Positions 16,921-25,457 of a stretch of 64,000 bases of DNA are shown here, in pieces. This stretch comes from Pseudomonas brassicacearum (GTDB taxonomy: Bacteria > Pseudomonadota > Gammaproteobacteria > Pseudomonadales > Pseudomonadaceae): the NCBI RefSeq assembly GCF_003732265.1, contig NZ_MOBK01000008.1, forward strand, positions 186,001-250,000. The letters run 5' to 3'. Each line of letters starts with the position of its first letter. Within the stretch, counting starts at the first letter, position 1. Both the position numbers and the translations under genes were made by a program. The notes below the pieces were generated by a model. The model saw only the letters and a program-made list of their open reading frames with translations. It was not told the origin of the DNA and did no database searches.

Positions 16921-19900
16921 AGGGCCACGGCTCGGTCTCTGCCTGGTGCATCGATCACCCGGTCGCCACCATCCTGCTGACCTTTGCCCTGGTATTGCTC
17001 GGCGCCATCGCTTTCCCGCGCCTGCCGATTGCACCGCTGCCGGAAGCCGAATTCCCGACCATTCAGGTGGCCGCGCAATTGCCCGGCGCCAGCCCGGAAA
17101 CCATGGCGTCGTCAGTGGCCACGCCACTTGAAGTGCAATTCAGCGCCATCCCCGGCGTGACCCAGATGACGTCGAGCAGCGCCTTGGGTTCGACCAACCT
17201 GACCCTGCAATTCACCCTCGACAAAAGCATCGACACCGCCGCCCAGGAAGTCCAGGCCGCGATCAACACCGCCGCCGGCAAGCTGCCCAAGGACATGCCG
17301 ACGCTGCCGACCTGGCGCAAGGTCAACCCGGCCGACAGCCCGGTGCTGATCCTCAGCGTCAACTCCACGCAAATGCCCGGCACTGAACTCAGCGACCTGG
17401 TCGAAACCCTGCTCTCGCGTCAGATCAGTCAGATCGATGGCGTAGGCCAAATCAACATCACCGGTCAGCAACGTCCCGCGATTCGCGTGCAAGCCTCGGC
17501 GGACAAACTGGCAGCCATCGGCCTGACGCTGGCGGACATTCGTCTGGCGATCCAGAACACCAGCCTCAACCTGGCCAAAGGTGCGCTGTATGGCGAGTCG
17601 AGCATTTCTACGCTGTCGACCAACGACCAGTTGTTTCACCCCGAGGAATACAGCCAACTCATCGTTTCCTACAAGGACGGCGCCCCGGTTCACCTGCGTG
17701 ATGTCGCCAAAGTCGTCAACGGTTCGGAAGATGCCTACGTTCAGGCCTGGGCCGGCGACAGGCCCGGGGTGAACCTGGTGATCTCCCGGCAACCGGGCGC
17801 AAACATCGTCGAGACGGTGGATCGTATTCAAGCCGCGCTGCCGGCACTTGAAGCGATGCTCCCCGCCTCAGTGCAAGTCAAGGTACTGGTCGACCGCACC
17901 CAGACCATCCGCGCGTCCTTGCATGAAGTGGAAATCACCCTGCTGATCGCGATCATGTTGGTGGTGGCGGTGATGGCGCTGTTCCTGCGCCAATGGTCGG
18001 CGACGCTGATCGTGTCCGCAGTATTGGGCGTTTCGCTGATCGCCAGCTTCGCCCTGATGTACATCATGGGTTTCAGCCTGAACAACCTGACCCTGGTGGC
18101 GATTGTGGTGGCCGTGGGGTTTGTGGTCGACGATGCGATTGTGGTGGTGGAGAACATTCACCGACACCTTGAGGCCGGCGACGGCATGCGCGAAGCGGCG
18201 ATCAAGGGCGCGGGCGAGATCGGTTTTACCGTGGTCTCGATCAGTTTCTCGCTGGTGGCGGCGTTCATTCCGCTGCTGTTCATGGGCGGCGTGGTCGGGC
18301 GGCTGTTCAAGGAATTCGCCCTGACCGCGACGTCGACGATCATGATTTCGGTGGTGGTGTCGCTGACCCTGGCGCCGACGCTGGCCGCGCTGTTCATGCG
18401 TGCGCCGGTGCATCACGCCCACAGCAAACCGACCTTCGGCGAACGCTTGGTGGCGGGTTACGAAAAACTCCTGCGCCGCGCCCTCGCCCATCAGAAATTG
18501 ATGATCGGGGTATTTGGTCTATCCCTGTGCCTGGCCATCGTCGGTTACATCTTCATTCCGAAAGGTTTCTTCCCGGTGCAGGACACCGGTTTTGTCCTCG
18601 GCACCACCGAAGCCGCCGCCGACATTTCCTACGGCGACATGGTGAAAAAACACTTGGCGATGGCCGAAATCGTCGCGGCGGATCCTGCGGTTGCGGCATT
18701 TTCCCACTCGGTCGGGGTGTCGGGCAGTAACCAGACCATCGCCAACGGCCGCTTCTGGATTTCCCTGAAAAAACGCGGCGACCGCGACGTCTCGGCCAGT
18801 CAGTTCATCGACCGGATTCGCCCGCAATTGATGAAAGTCCCGGGCATTGTGTTGTACCTGCGCGCCGGTCAGGACATCAACCTCAGCTCCGGCCCGAGCC
18901 GCGCCCAGTACCAATACGTGCTCAAGAGCAACGACGGCGCGACCCTCAGCACCTGGACCCAGCGCCTCACGGAAAAACTGCGCAGCAACCCGGCGTTCCG
19001 CGACATTTCCAACGACCTGCAACTGGGCGGCAGCATCACCCACATCAGCATCGACCGCAGCGCCGCTGCGCGTTTCGGCCTGACCGCCAGTGACGTCGAC
19101 GAAGCACTGTACGATGCGTTCGGTCAGCGTCAGGTCAACGAATTCCAGACCCAGATCAACCAGTACAACGTGATTCTGGAGCTGGACACCCAGCAACGCG
19201 GCAAGGCCGAAAGCCTCAACTACTTCTACTTGCGCTCGCCGCTGAGCGGGGAAATGGTGCCGCTGTCGGCACTGGCCAAATTTGACGCGCCCACGGTCGG
19301 TCCGTTGTCCATTGCCCACGACGGCATGTTCCCGGCCGCCAACTTGTCGTTCAACCTCGCGCCCGGCGTGGCGCTGGGCGATGCGGTGATCATGCTCAAC
19401 CAGGCCAAGGCCGACATCGGCATGCCGGCGGCCATGAGCGGCAACTTCCAGGGCGCAGCCCAGGCGTTCCAGAGTTCGCTAGCCAGCCAGCCGTGGCTGA
19501 TTCTGGCGGCGCTGGTGGCGGTGTACATCATTCTCGGCGTGCTCTACGAGAGCTTCGTCCATCCGCTGACCATCATCTCGACACTGCCGTCGGCAGGGCT
19601 CGGGGCGGTGATCATGCTGTGGATCTGCGGCCAGGACTTTTCGATCATGGCGTTGATCGGGCTGGTGCTGCTGATCGGTATCGTGAAGAAGAACGGCATC
19701 CTGATGATCGACTTCGCGCTGGACGCCCAGCGCAACCGTGGCTTGCCGCAGGAAGAGGCGATCTTCCAGGCGTGTATCACGCGGTTCCGGCCAATCATCA
19801 TGACCACCCTCGCCGCCCTGCTCGGTGCGCTGCCGCTGATGCTCGGCTACGGCACCGGCGCTGAACTGCGCCAGCCACTGGGTATCGCGGTGGTCGGCGG

Positions 19901-20018
19901 CTTGCTGGTGAGCCAGGCGCTGACGCTGTTCACCACTCCGGTCATATACTTGTGGCTTGAGCGGCTATTCCATCGGCCCAAACCAGCTCCGACACCGGTG
20001 CTGGCGACCACAGACTGA
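16917..20018 (+). CDS. RND multidrug efflux pump, inner-membrane subunit (AcrB/MdtC family)
   Basis: A 1033-residue proton-driven exporter. It has the RND layout: TM1 near 12-30, a large periplasmic loop, TM2-6, a second loop and TM7-12. Conserved stretches include FVVDDAIVVVENIHRH with the adjacent proton-relay aspartates in TM4, and LIGIVKKNGILMIDFAL in TM10 with the relay lysine. It overlaps the adaptor gene by four bases. The sequence resembles the MdtB/MdtC and MuxB/MuxC type more than AcrB, but the substrate is not predictable. It is followed after nine bases by a two-component system. Confidence 0.95.
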   Translation: MKGHGSVSAWCIDHPVATILLTFALVLLGAIAFPRLPIAPLPEAEFPTIQVAAQLPGASPETMASSVATPLEVQFSAIPGVTQMTSSSALGSTNLTLQFTLDKSIDTAAQEVQAAINTAAGKLPKDMPTLPTWRKVNPADSPVLILSVNSTQMPGTELSDLVETLLSRQISQIDGVGQINITGQQRPAIRVQASADKLAAIGLTLADIRLAIQNTSLNLAKGALYGESSISTLSTNDQLFHPEEYSQLIVSYKDGAPVHLRDVAKVVNGSEDAYVQAWAGDRPGVNLVISRQPGANIVETVDRIQAALPALEAMLPASVQVKVLVDRTQTIRASLHEVEITLLIAIMLVVAVMALFLRQWSATLIVSAVLGVSLIASFALMYIMGFSLNNLTLVAIVVAVGFVVDDAIVVVENIHRHLEAGDGMREAAIKGAGEIGFTVVSISFSLVAAFIPLLFMGGVVGRLFKEFALTATSTIMISVVVSLTLAPTLAALFMRAPVHHAHSKPTFGERLVAGYEKLLRRALAHQKLMIGVFGLSLCLAIVGYIFIPKGFFPVQDTGFVLGTTEAAADISYGDMVKKHLAMAEIVAADPAVAAFSHSVGVSGSNQTIANGRFWISLKKRGDRDVSASQFIDRIRPQLMKVPGIVLYLRAGQDINLSSGPSRAQYQYVLKSNDGATLSTWTQRLTEKLRSNPAFRDISNDLQLGGSITHISIDRSAAARFGLTASDVDEALYDAFGQRQVNEFQTQINQYNVILELDTQQRGKAESLNYFYLRSPLSGEMVPLSALAKFDAPTVGPLSIAHDGMFPAANLSFNLAPGVALGDAVIMLNQAKADIGMPAAMSGNFQGAAQAFQSSLASQPWLILAALVAVYIILGVLYESFVHPLTIISTLPSAGLGAVIMLWICGQDFSIMALIGLVLLIGIVKKNGILMIDFALDAQRNRGLPQEEAIFQACITRFRPIIMTTLAALLGALPLMLGYGTGAELRQPLGIAVVGGLLVSQALTLFTTPVIYLWLERLFHRPKPAPTPVLATTD

Positions 20019-20027
20019 GGCGGGGTC

Positions 20028-20705
20028 ATGCGCGTTCTGATTATCGAAGACGAAGAAAAAACCGCGGACTATTTGCACCGCGGCCTGACGGAACAGGGTT
20101 ACACCGTGGACGTGGCGCGCGAAGGCGTTGAAGGCCTGCACCTGGCGCTGGAAAGTGACTACGCGGTGATCGTCCTCGACGTCATGCTGCCAGGCCTCGA
20201 CGGCTTCGGCGTGCTGCGCGCCTTGCGTGCGCGCAAGCAAACCCCGGTGATCATGCTCACCGCCCGCGAGCGCGTCGAAGATCGCATCAGAGGCTTGCGC
20301 GATGGCGCAGACGATTACCTCGGCAAACCGTTTTCCTTCCTTGAACTGGTGGCGCGCCTGCAAGCGTTGACCCGGCGCAGCGGCGGTCATGAACCGGTGC
20401 AAGTGAGCATCGCCGACCTGTGGATAGATTTGATCAGCCGCAAAGCGACCCGCGCCGGCACACGCCTGGACCTGACCGCCAAAGAGTTTTCTCTGCTGAG
20501 CGTGTTGGCCCGTCGGCAAGGCGAAATCCTCTCGAAAACCGCGATTGCCGAGATGGTCTGGGACATCAATTTCGACAGCGACGCCAACGTCGTCGAAGTC
20601 GCGATCAAGCGTCTGCGGGCCAAGCTCGACGGGCCGTTCGACGAGAAACTGCTGCACACGATTCGTGGCATGGGTTATGTGCTGGAGAGCCGTGGTGTCC
20701 AGTAA
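20028..20705 (+). CDS. OmpR/CopR-type response regulator
   Basis: A 225-residue regulator with a receiver domain (about 1-115, acidic residues EDEE, phosphoacceptor Asp51 in VLDVMLPG, Lys in LGKPF) and an OmpR winged helix (about 125-222, with LTAKEFSLL and VVEVAIKRLRAKLD). It resembles the CusR/CopR heavy-metal response group. Its gene follows the RND pump by nine bases and overlaps the kinase start, so the four genes are probably one transcript, with the regulator likely controlling the pump. Confidence 0.93.
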   Translation: MRVLIIEDEEKTADYLHRGLTEQGYTVDVAREGVEGLHLALESDYAVIVLDVMLPGLDGFGVLRALRARKQTPVIMLTARERVEDRIRGLRDGADDYLGKPFSFLELVARLQALTRRSGGHEPVQVSIADLWIDLISRKATRAGTRLDLTAKEFSLLSVLARRQGEILSKTAIAEMVWDINFDSDANVVEVAIKRLRAKLDGPFDEKLLHTIRGMGYVLESRGVQ

Positions 20706-22059
20706 CTCCATCGCACTGCGCCTGAGCGGGATGTTCACGCTGGTGGCGCTGTTGGTGTTTTTGTTGATCGGCTGGGCGTTGTATCAGCAGGTCGACAAGG
20801 GCCTGGGTCTGCTGCCCGAAGCCGAGCTGGATGCGCGCTACAGCGTGCTCGAATCCACCGTCGGCCGTTACGGCACGCCCGAGCATTGGGTGAAGATCAA
20901 CAACAAGCTCAAGCTGCTTGGCGAGGAAGACAAGCGCATCAGTTTCTGGATTATCAGCGGCGATCCACAGTACGAATATGGCAACCCGACGCCGCAGATC
21001 CGCGCCTTCGCCGAAGGGCCGCTGGGCATGCGCGACTTGCAGTTGCCGGATCATCCTTATCCACTGAAAGTGCTGGTGAGCCAGTTCCCGGCCAAGGATC
21101 AACGCCCCCCGCTGCGCTTCATGATCGGCATCGACACCGAGACGTTTTTCGAGACTCAGCATCACCTGCTGATCGCGCTGATCAGCCTGGCGATTATTGG
21201 CGTGTTGCTGGCGTCTGCGTTGGGGTATTGGGTGGCGCGCATTGGCCTCAAACCCTTGATCAAGTTGTCCCAGGAAGCCCAGCGCCTGGCGCCGCCGCTG
21301 CGTTCCGGGCGCTTGCGCTTATCGTCGCTGCCGCCGGAGTTGAATCAGTTCGTCAATTCGTTCAACTCCACGCTGGAGCGGGTCGAGCAGGCGTATTCAC
21401 GGCTGGAGTCGTTCAACGCCGATGTCGCCCATGAACTGCGCTCGCCGCTGACCAATCTGATCGGCCAGACCCAGGTCGCACTGACACGCGGGCGCTCCGC
21501 CGAACATTATTTCGAAGTGCTGCAATCGAACCTCGAAGAACTGGAACGGCTGCGCTCGATCATCAACGACATGCTGTTCCTCGCCAGCGCGGATCAGGGC
21601 AGCAAGGCCACCAAACTGACGTCCACGTCGCTCGCCGATGAAGTGGCGACGACGCTGGAGTACCTGGATTTCATTCTTGAGGATGCGCAGGTTCAAGTGC
21701 AGGTCAGCGGTGATGCGCAAGTGCGGATCGAGATCGCGCATCTGCGCCGGGCGTTGATCAATTTGCTGAGCAACGCGGTGCAGCACACGGAGCCTGGGCA
21801 AGTGATTCAGGTGCGGATCGAGGTCGAGGAGCATCAGGTGAGCATTGGTGTGGCCAACCCTGGATCGCCGATTGCCAGCGAGCATTTGCCGCGGTTGTTT
21901 GAGCGGTTTTATCGGGTGGATGCGTCGCGCAGCAACAGTGGCAACAATCACGGATTGGGGCTGGCGATCGTCAAGGCGATTGCGCTGATGCATGGCGGCG
22001 ATGTGTTTGTGCGCAGCGACCACGGCATGAATACCTTCGGCATTCACCTTCCCGTTTAG
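20695..22059 (+). CDS. Sensor histidine kinase (heavy-metal sensor type)
   Basis: A 454-residue kinase. TM1 is about residues 8-28, a periplasmic domain about 29-155, TM2 about 160-185, then a HAMP-like linker. The H-box FNADVAHELRSPLTN holds the phosphorylated His246. The N-box is LINLLSNAVQHT, followed by a G box with NHGLGLAIVKAIA. The real start is GTG at 20695 (or the adjacent GTG at 20692), overlapping the regulator stop. The frame can be read back to 20545, but that part is out-of-frame regulator DNA. It is similar to CusS/CopS/CzcS kinases; the signal is unknown. Confidence 0.92.
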   Translation: MSSNSIALRLSGMFTLVALLVFLLIGWALYQQVDKGLGLLPEAELDARYSVLESTVGRYGTPEHWVKINNKLKLLGEEDKRISFWIISGDPQYEYGNPTPQIRAFAEGPLGMRDLQLPDHPYPLKVLVSQFPAKDQRPPLRFMIGIDTETFFETQHHLLIALISLAIIGVLLASALGYWVARIGLKPLIKLSQEAQRLAPPLRSGRLRLSSLPPELNQFVNSFNSTLERVEQAYSRLESFNADVAHELRSPLTNLIGQTQVALTRGRSAEHYFEVLQSNLEELERLRSIINDMLFLASADQGSKATKLTSTSLADEVATTLEYLDFILEDAQVQVQVSGDAQVRIEIAHLRRALINLLSNAVQHTEPGQVIQVRIEVEEHQVSIGVANPGSPIASEHLPRLFERFYRVDASRSNSGNNHGLGLAIVKAIALMHGGDVFVRSDHGMNTFGIHLPV

Positions 22060-22074
22060 CCCACCCACTTCCCT

Positions 22075-22197
22075 GTGGCGAGGGGGCTTGCCCCCGTTCC
22101 AGTGCGCAGCACTGGCGCTTTTTCACAAACGCTACAAGAAGGGGCCGCTTCGCAGCCCAACGGGGCGGTGCGGCGTTCCGACAAGCCCCCTCGCCAC
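22075..22197. repeat. Inverted repeat of family 2
   Basis: A forward copy (22075-22098) faces a shorter inverted copy ending ccccctcgccac (22180-22197), with a cagtgcgcagcactg hairpin in between. Same family as 12131-12266. Confidence 0.75.
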
Positions 22198-22335
22198 AAA
22201 AAGCCGTCCACTTACCGAGAGTACTGTTGCTTCTGGCGCAACAGTCCTTTCTTCGATTGGCTCTGTTTCCCATCGGCCAAGATCCTTATCTTTGCCCGCA
22301 CCAAACAGCACTTGCCAAGCAAGAAGGTTTAAAAG

Positions 22336-22554
22336 ATGTCCAACATTACGGGTATTGCCAGCGCTTTCGTTTTGTCCTCATTGTTTCTGTCTCCGTTCGC
22401 AATCGCGGAAGAGTCGCAGACGTTCGTCGCGCAAAATGCTGCACGCGCCGCCGCCTACGATCAGAGCGAAATGACGGCCAAGGCTCAAGACGCCACGCAA
22501 ACCCCTCAAGCGTCCACTTCTGCCACCCAGCAACGGGTTGAGAAAGACAGCTGA
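22336..22554 (+). CDS. Small exported peptide of unknown function
   Basis: A 72-residue product with a signal peptide (about 1-24, SGL-free but strongly hydrophobic: AFVLSSLFLSPFAIA, cut after AIA). The mature part of about 48 residues is hydrophilic and rich in Ala, Thr, Gln and Glu, without cysteines. Ribosome site aagaagg is nine bases before ATG. Two terminators follow. The family is not recognised. Its position between a sensor-kinase gene and a diguanylate cyclase gives no functional clue. Confidence 0.65.
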   Translation: MSNITGIASAFVLSSLFLSPFAIAEESQTFVAQNAARAAAYDQSEMTAKAQDATQTPQASTSATQQRVEKDS

Positions 22555-22617
22555 CTCACCGAACACCTGTTTCCCTCGACACTTTTCATTGGCTCTTCCC
22601 TTTGAAAAGTTGTCTTC

Positions 22618-22645
22618 AAAGCCGCTGCCATCAGCGGCTTTTTTT
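22618..22645 (+). terminator. Terminator after the 72-residue peptide gene
   Basis: The stem aagccgctg / cagcggctt with a short loop is followed by seven T residues. Confidence 0.85.
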
Positions 22646-22701
22646 CATTGGGGGCTGGCGCAAGTGCGTTCCCGCTCAATGTCTTCTACGCTTGAATAAG
22701 T

Positions 22702-22731
22702 AAAGGCCAGCGCGTTTTGCTGGCCTTTTTT
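22702..22731 (+). terminator. Second terminator, before the diguanylate cyclase gene
   Basis: The stem aaaggccagc / gctggccttt is followed by a T run. It lies only 57 bases after the previous terminator and ends 27 bases before the next ATG. Confidence 0.8.
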
Positions 22732-22757
22732 ATGCGCCTCAAGCAGACAGCCACCCC

Positions 22758-24260
22758 ATGCCAGTGAGCCACCCCCAACACCTTTCAGGCAAGACCGGTC
22801 GACCTGAGCTCATGGTGATGCTTGGCAGCTTGCTGACGGTGATCGCGATTCTCAGCATCGTCGCGTTCCTGCTGATCCGCGAACACGCCAACGCCCAGCA
22901 GGCCGCCACCCGCAGCGCGACGACCATTGCGCAATTGATCGATGCTGATGTGCTGCGCACTGTCGAGCTTTACGATTTGACCTTGCAAGGCCTGATTGCC
23001 GCTTCGCAGCGCGAGGACCTGAAACAGGTTTCGCCGCAGATCCGCCATCTGGTCCTGTTCGATCGCTCCACCACGGCGCGCTTCAAGGGCGACATCCTGT
23101 TATTGGACAAGCACGGGGAAGTGCTCGCCGATTCATCGCTGATCGAACCCAAGCCCGGCAACTTCGCGGACCGCGACTATTTCCTCGCCCATGCGTTTAA
23201 CAGTGACACCGGCATGTTCATCAGCCGGCCATTCAAGCCGCGCTGCGACTGCGACGACAGCGAGGAATGGCGGATCAGCTTCAGCCGACGCATCTCCTCG
23301 TCGACTGGCGAGTTTCTCGGCGTCGCCGTGGCATCGATGCGCCTCACCTACTTCGAACAATTGTTCAACAGCCTGGACATCGGCAACGACAGCACCCTGA
23401 GCATCATCAATGACGACGGCATTCTGCTGGCGCAAAAGCCTCATCTGATCAACGACCCCATCGGCAAGAACTTCGCCAGCCGACCCAATGTCGTGCGCAT
23501 CCTGCGTGAGGGCGCGGGCAGTTTCGACAGCGTGTCGAGCGTCGATCATCTACAACGCCTGTACACCTTTTCCAGGGTCGGCAACCTGCCGTTGACGGTC
23601 ATCGTCGCCCTCTCCGGCAACGAAGTGTTCGCCACCTGGAAGCGCACCGCGATTGTCATCAGCGGTGCCACCGGCGTGCTGTGCATCGGCCTGCTCTGGC
23701 TGACCTGGTTGCTGTGCCGCGAGCTACGCCTGCGCCATCACGCCGAACAGGAACTGGCGCTGTTGGCCGCCACCGATGCCCTGACCGGTGTCGCCAACCG
23801 CCGGACCCTGGACCAGACCCTGCGCCATGAGTGGTTTCGCGCTCAACGTTCGGGTAAGCCGCTGTCGGTGCTGATGGTCGATGCCGACCATTTCAAGGCG
23901 TTCAACGATCGTCATGGCCATCAGGGTGGCGACGATGCATTACGGGCGGTGGCCACGGTGATCTGCGCCAATGTCCGACGGCCCGGGGACCTGGTGGCGC
24001 GGTATGGCGGTGAGGAGTTTTCGGTGATCCTGGCGGAAACCGACAACGCGGGGGCTCGGCAGATTGCTGAAAAGATCCGGCTGTCGGTGGAGCAAATGCC
24101 GCTGGTGGCGGGGGCTGAAACACCGATCACTGTCAGTATCGGGATCAGTACCTGGACGACGGAGAAAGAAATCAGTCTGGAGCAGTTGCTGTTTATGGCG
24201 GACAAGGCGTTGTATCAGGCCAAGGAAGGTGGGCGCAATCGCGTGGTGGCTGCGCAGTGA
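22758..24260 (+). CDS. Membrane diguanylate cyclase with periplasmic sensor domain
   Basis: A 500-residue protein that should make cyclic di-GMP from two GTP. TM1 is about residues 18-42, a periplasmic double-Cache-like sensor about 43-285, TM2 about 295-315, and a GGDEF domain about 335-500. The active-site motif is GGEEF at 417-421, a functional variant. The inhibitory I-site RxxD is present as RPGD (408-411), so product feedback is expected. The sensor contains a compact CDCDD cluster (about residue 157). It has a terminator on its upstream side, so it is a single-gene unit. Confidence 0.93.
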   Translation: MPVSHPQHLSGKTGRPELMVMLGSLLTVIAILSIVAFLLIREHANAQQAATRSATTIAQLIDADVLRTVELYDLTLQGLIAASQREDLKQVSPQIRHLVLFDRSTTARFKGDILLLDKHGEVLADSSLIEPKPGNFADRDYFLAHAFNSDTGMFISRPFKPRCDCDDSEEWRISFSRRISSSTGEFLGVAVASMRLTYFEQLFNSLDIGNDSTLSIINDDGILLAQKPHLINDPIGKNFASRPNVVRILREGAGSFDSVSSVDHLQRLYTFSRVGNLPLTVIVALSGNEVFATWKRTAIVISGATGVLCIGLLWLTWLLCRELRLRHHAEQELALLAATDALTGVANRRTLDQTLRHEWFRAQRSGKPLSVLMVDADHFKAFNDRHGHQGGDDALRAVATVICANVRRPGDLVARYGGEEFSVILAETDNAGARQIAEKIRLSVEQMPLVAGAETPITVSIGISTWTTEKEISLEQLLFMADKALYQAKEGGRNRVVAAQ

Positions 24261-24284
24261 GTCCTTCATTGCGGCGGCTGCCCC

Positions 24285-24350
24285 CTTCGCGAGCAGGCTC
24301 GCTCCTACAGTTGATCGCATTCCAATGTGGGAGCGAGCCTGCTCGCGAAG
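24285..24350. repeat. REP-type inverted pair (family 1)
   Basis: Facing copies at 24285-24308 and 24325-24350 of the cgagcaggctcgctcc variant. The left arm reads cctaca where most copies read cccaca. Confidence 0.85.
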
Positions 24351-24383
24351 GGGCCAGTATGGACACCACAAAGTTTGAGGCAT

Positions 24384-24413
24384 AAAAAAAGGCCACCCGA
24401 AGGCAGCCTTTAA
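24384..24413 (-). terminator. Terminator of lpxC and the dcw cluster
   Basis: On the minus strand AAAGGCTGCC-TTCG-GGTGGCCTTT forms a 10-base stem with two G-U pairs and a stable UUCG tetraloop, followed by seven T residues. It lies about 20 bases after the lpxC stop. Confidence 0.85.
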
Positions 24414-24433
24414 AAACTAGAGAGGTTTTTTGC

Positions 24434-25345
24434 TTACACGGCCGCGACGGGACGCATGTAAGAGATCGGTGCAGTGCTGGCGTCTTCGAAAGTCACGACT
24501 TCCCAAGCATCTGTCTGCTCAATCAACTTGCGCAGCAGCTGGTTGTTCAATGCATGTCCGGACTTGAAGCCCTTGAACTCACCAATCAGGCTATTGCCCA
24601 GCAGGTAGAGGTCACCAATTGCATCGAGGATCTTGTGCTTCACGAATTCGTCTTCATAGCGAAGGCCGTCTTCGTTCAGTACACCATCCGCGTCGACCAC
24701 AATAGCGTTTTCAACACTGCCGCCGAGTGCGAGGTTGTGCTTGCGCAGGTACTCGATATCACTCATGAAACCAAAGGTACGGGCGCGGCTGACTTCTTTT
24801 ACGAACGAAGTGCTGGAAAAATCCACGCTTGCACTTTGTGTGCGGTTACGGAAAACCGGGTGATCGAAATCGATCTCGAAACTCACCTTGAAGCCTTCGA
24901 AAGGGACGAAAGTGGCGCGCTTGTCGCCGTCTTCCACTGTCACTTCCCGCAGGATCCGGATGAACTTCTTCGGTGCGTCCTGTTCTTCCAGGCCGGCCGA
25001 CTGAATCAGGAATACGAAAGGTCCAGCGCTACCATCCATGATCGGTACTTCGGACGCGGAGAGCTCGACGTAGGCGTTATCGATGCCCAGGCCAGCCATG
25101 GCCGAGAGCAAGTGCTCCACCGTGTCCACTTTGACGTCACCGTTAACCAGTGTGGTCGACATAGTGGTTTCGCCAACATTTTCTGCGCGAGCAGGAATCT
25201 GCACCACAGGATCGAGGTCAGCACGACAAAACACGATGCCGGTGTCGATAGGCGCGGGCTTGAGGGTCAGGTATACCTTCTCCCCGGAGTGCAGGCCTAC
25301 ACCTGTGGCACGGATAATATTTTTCAGTGTGCGTTGTTTAATCAT
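24434..25345 (-). CDS. lpxC: UDP-3-O-acyl-N-acetylglucosamine deacetylase
   Basis: A 303-residue zinc enzyme, the committed step of lipid A synthesis. It removes acetate from UDP-3-O-acyl-GlcNAc in the cytoplasm. Visible features are TVEHLLSAMAGLGIDN with the first zinc His, the ligands of the second domain near KHKILDAIGDLYLLG, and SGHALNNQLLRKL. Length is exactly that of the P. aeruginosa enzyme class. It sits at the end of the dcw cluster after ftsZ with a 112-base gap, the usual arrangement in gammaproteobacteria, and probably has its own promoter. Confidence 0.98.
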   Translation of the reverse strand: MIKQRTLKNIIRATGVGLHSGEKVYLTLKPAPIDTGIVFCRADLDPVVQIPARAENVGETTMSTTLVNGDVKVDTVEHLLSAMAGLGIDNAYVELSASEVPIMDGSAGPFVFLIQSAGLEEQDAPKKFIRILREVTVEDGDKRATFVPFEGFKVSFEIDFDHPVFRNRTQSASVDFSSTSFVKEVSRARTFGFMSDIEYLRKHNLALGGSVENAIVVDADGVLNEDGLRYEDEFVKHKILDAIGDLYLLGNSLIGEFKGFKSGHALNNQLLRKLIEQTDAWEVVTFEDASTAPISYMRPVAAV

Positions 25346-25457
25346 GGCTTGGGCCGCTTCAGCGCAAATTGCGAACTGGTATCAACAAAGGCTGGCGATG
25401 ATAGCAGACCAGACCTTTGCTGAACACCAATCAACTTCATAGCCCTGATACATTCCA

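Noticed and set aside
20545..20694. Upstream extension of the sensor kinase frame
   Set aside because: It is the out-of-frame 3' part of the response regulator. The membrane segment and family start fit the GTG at 20695.
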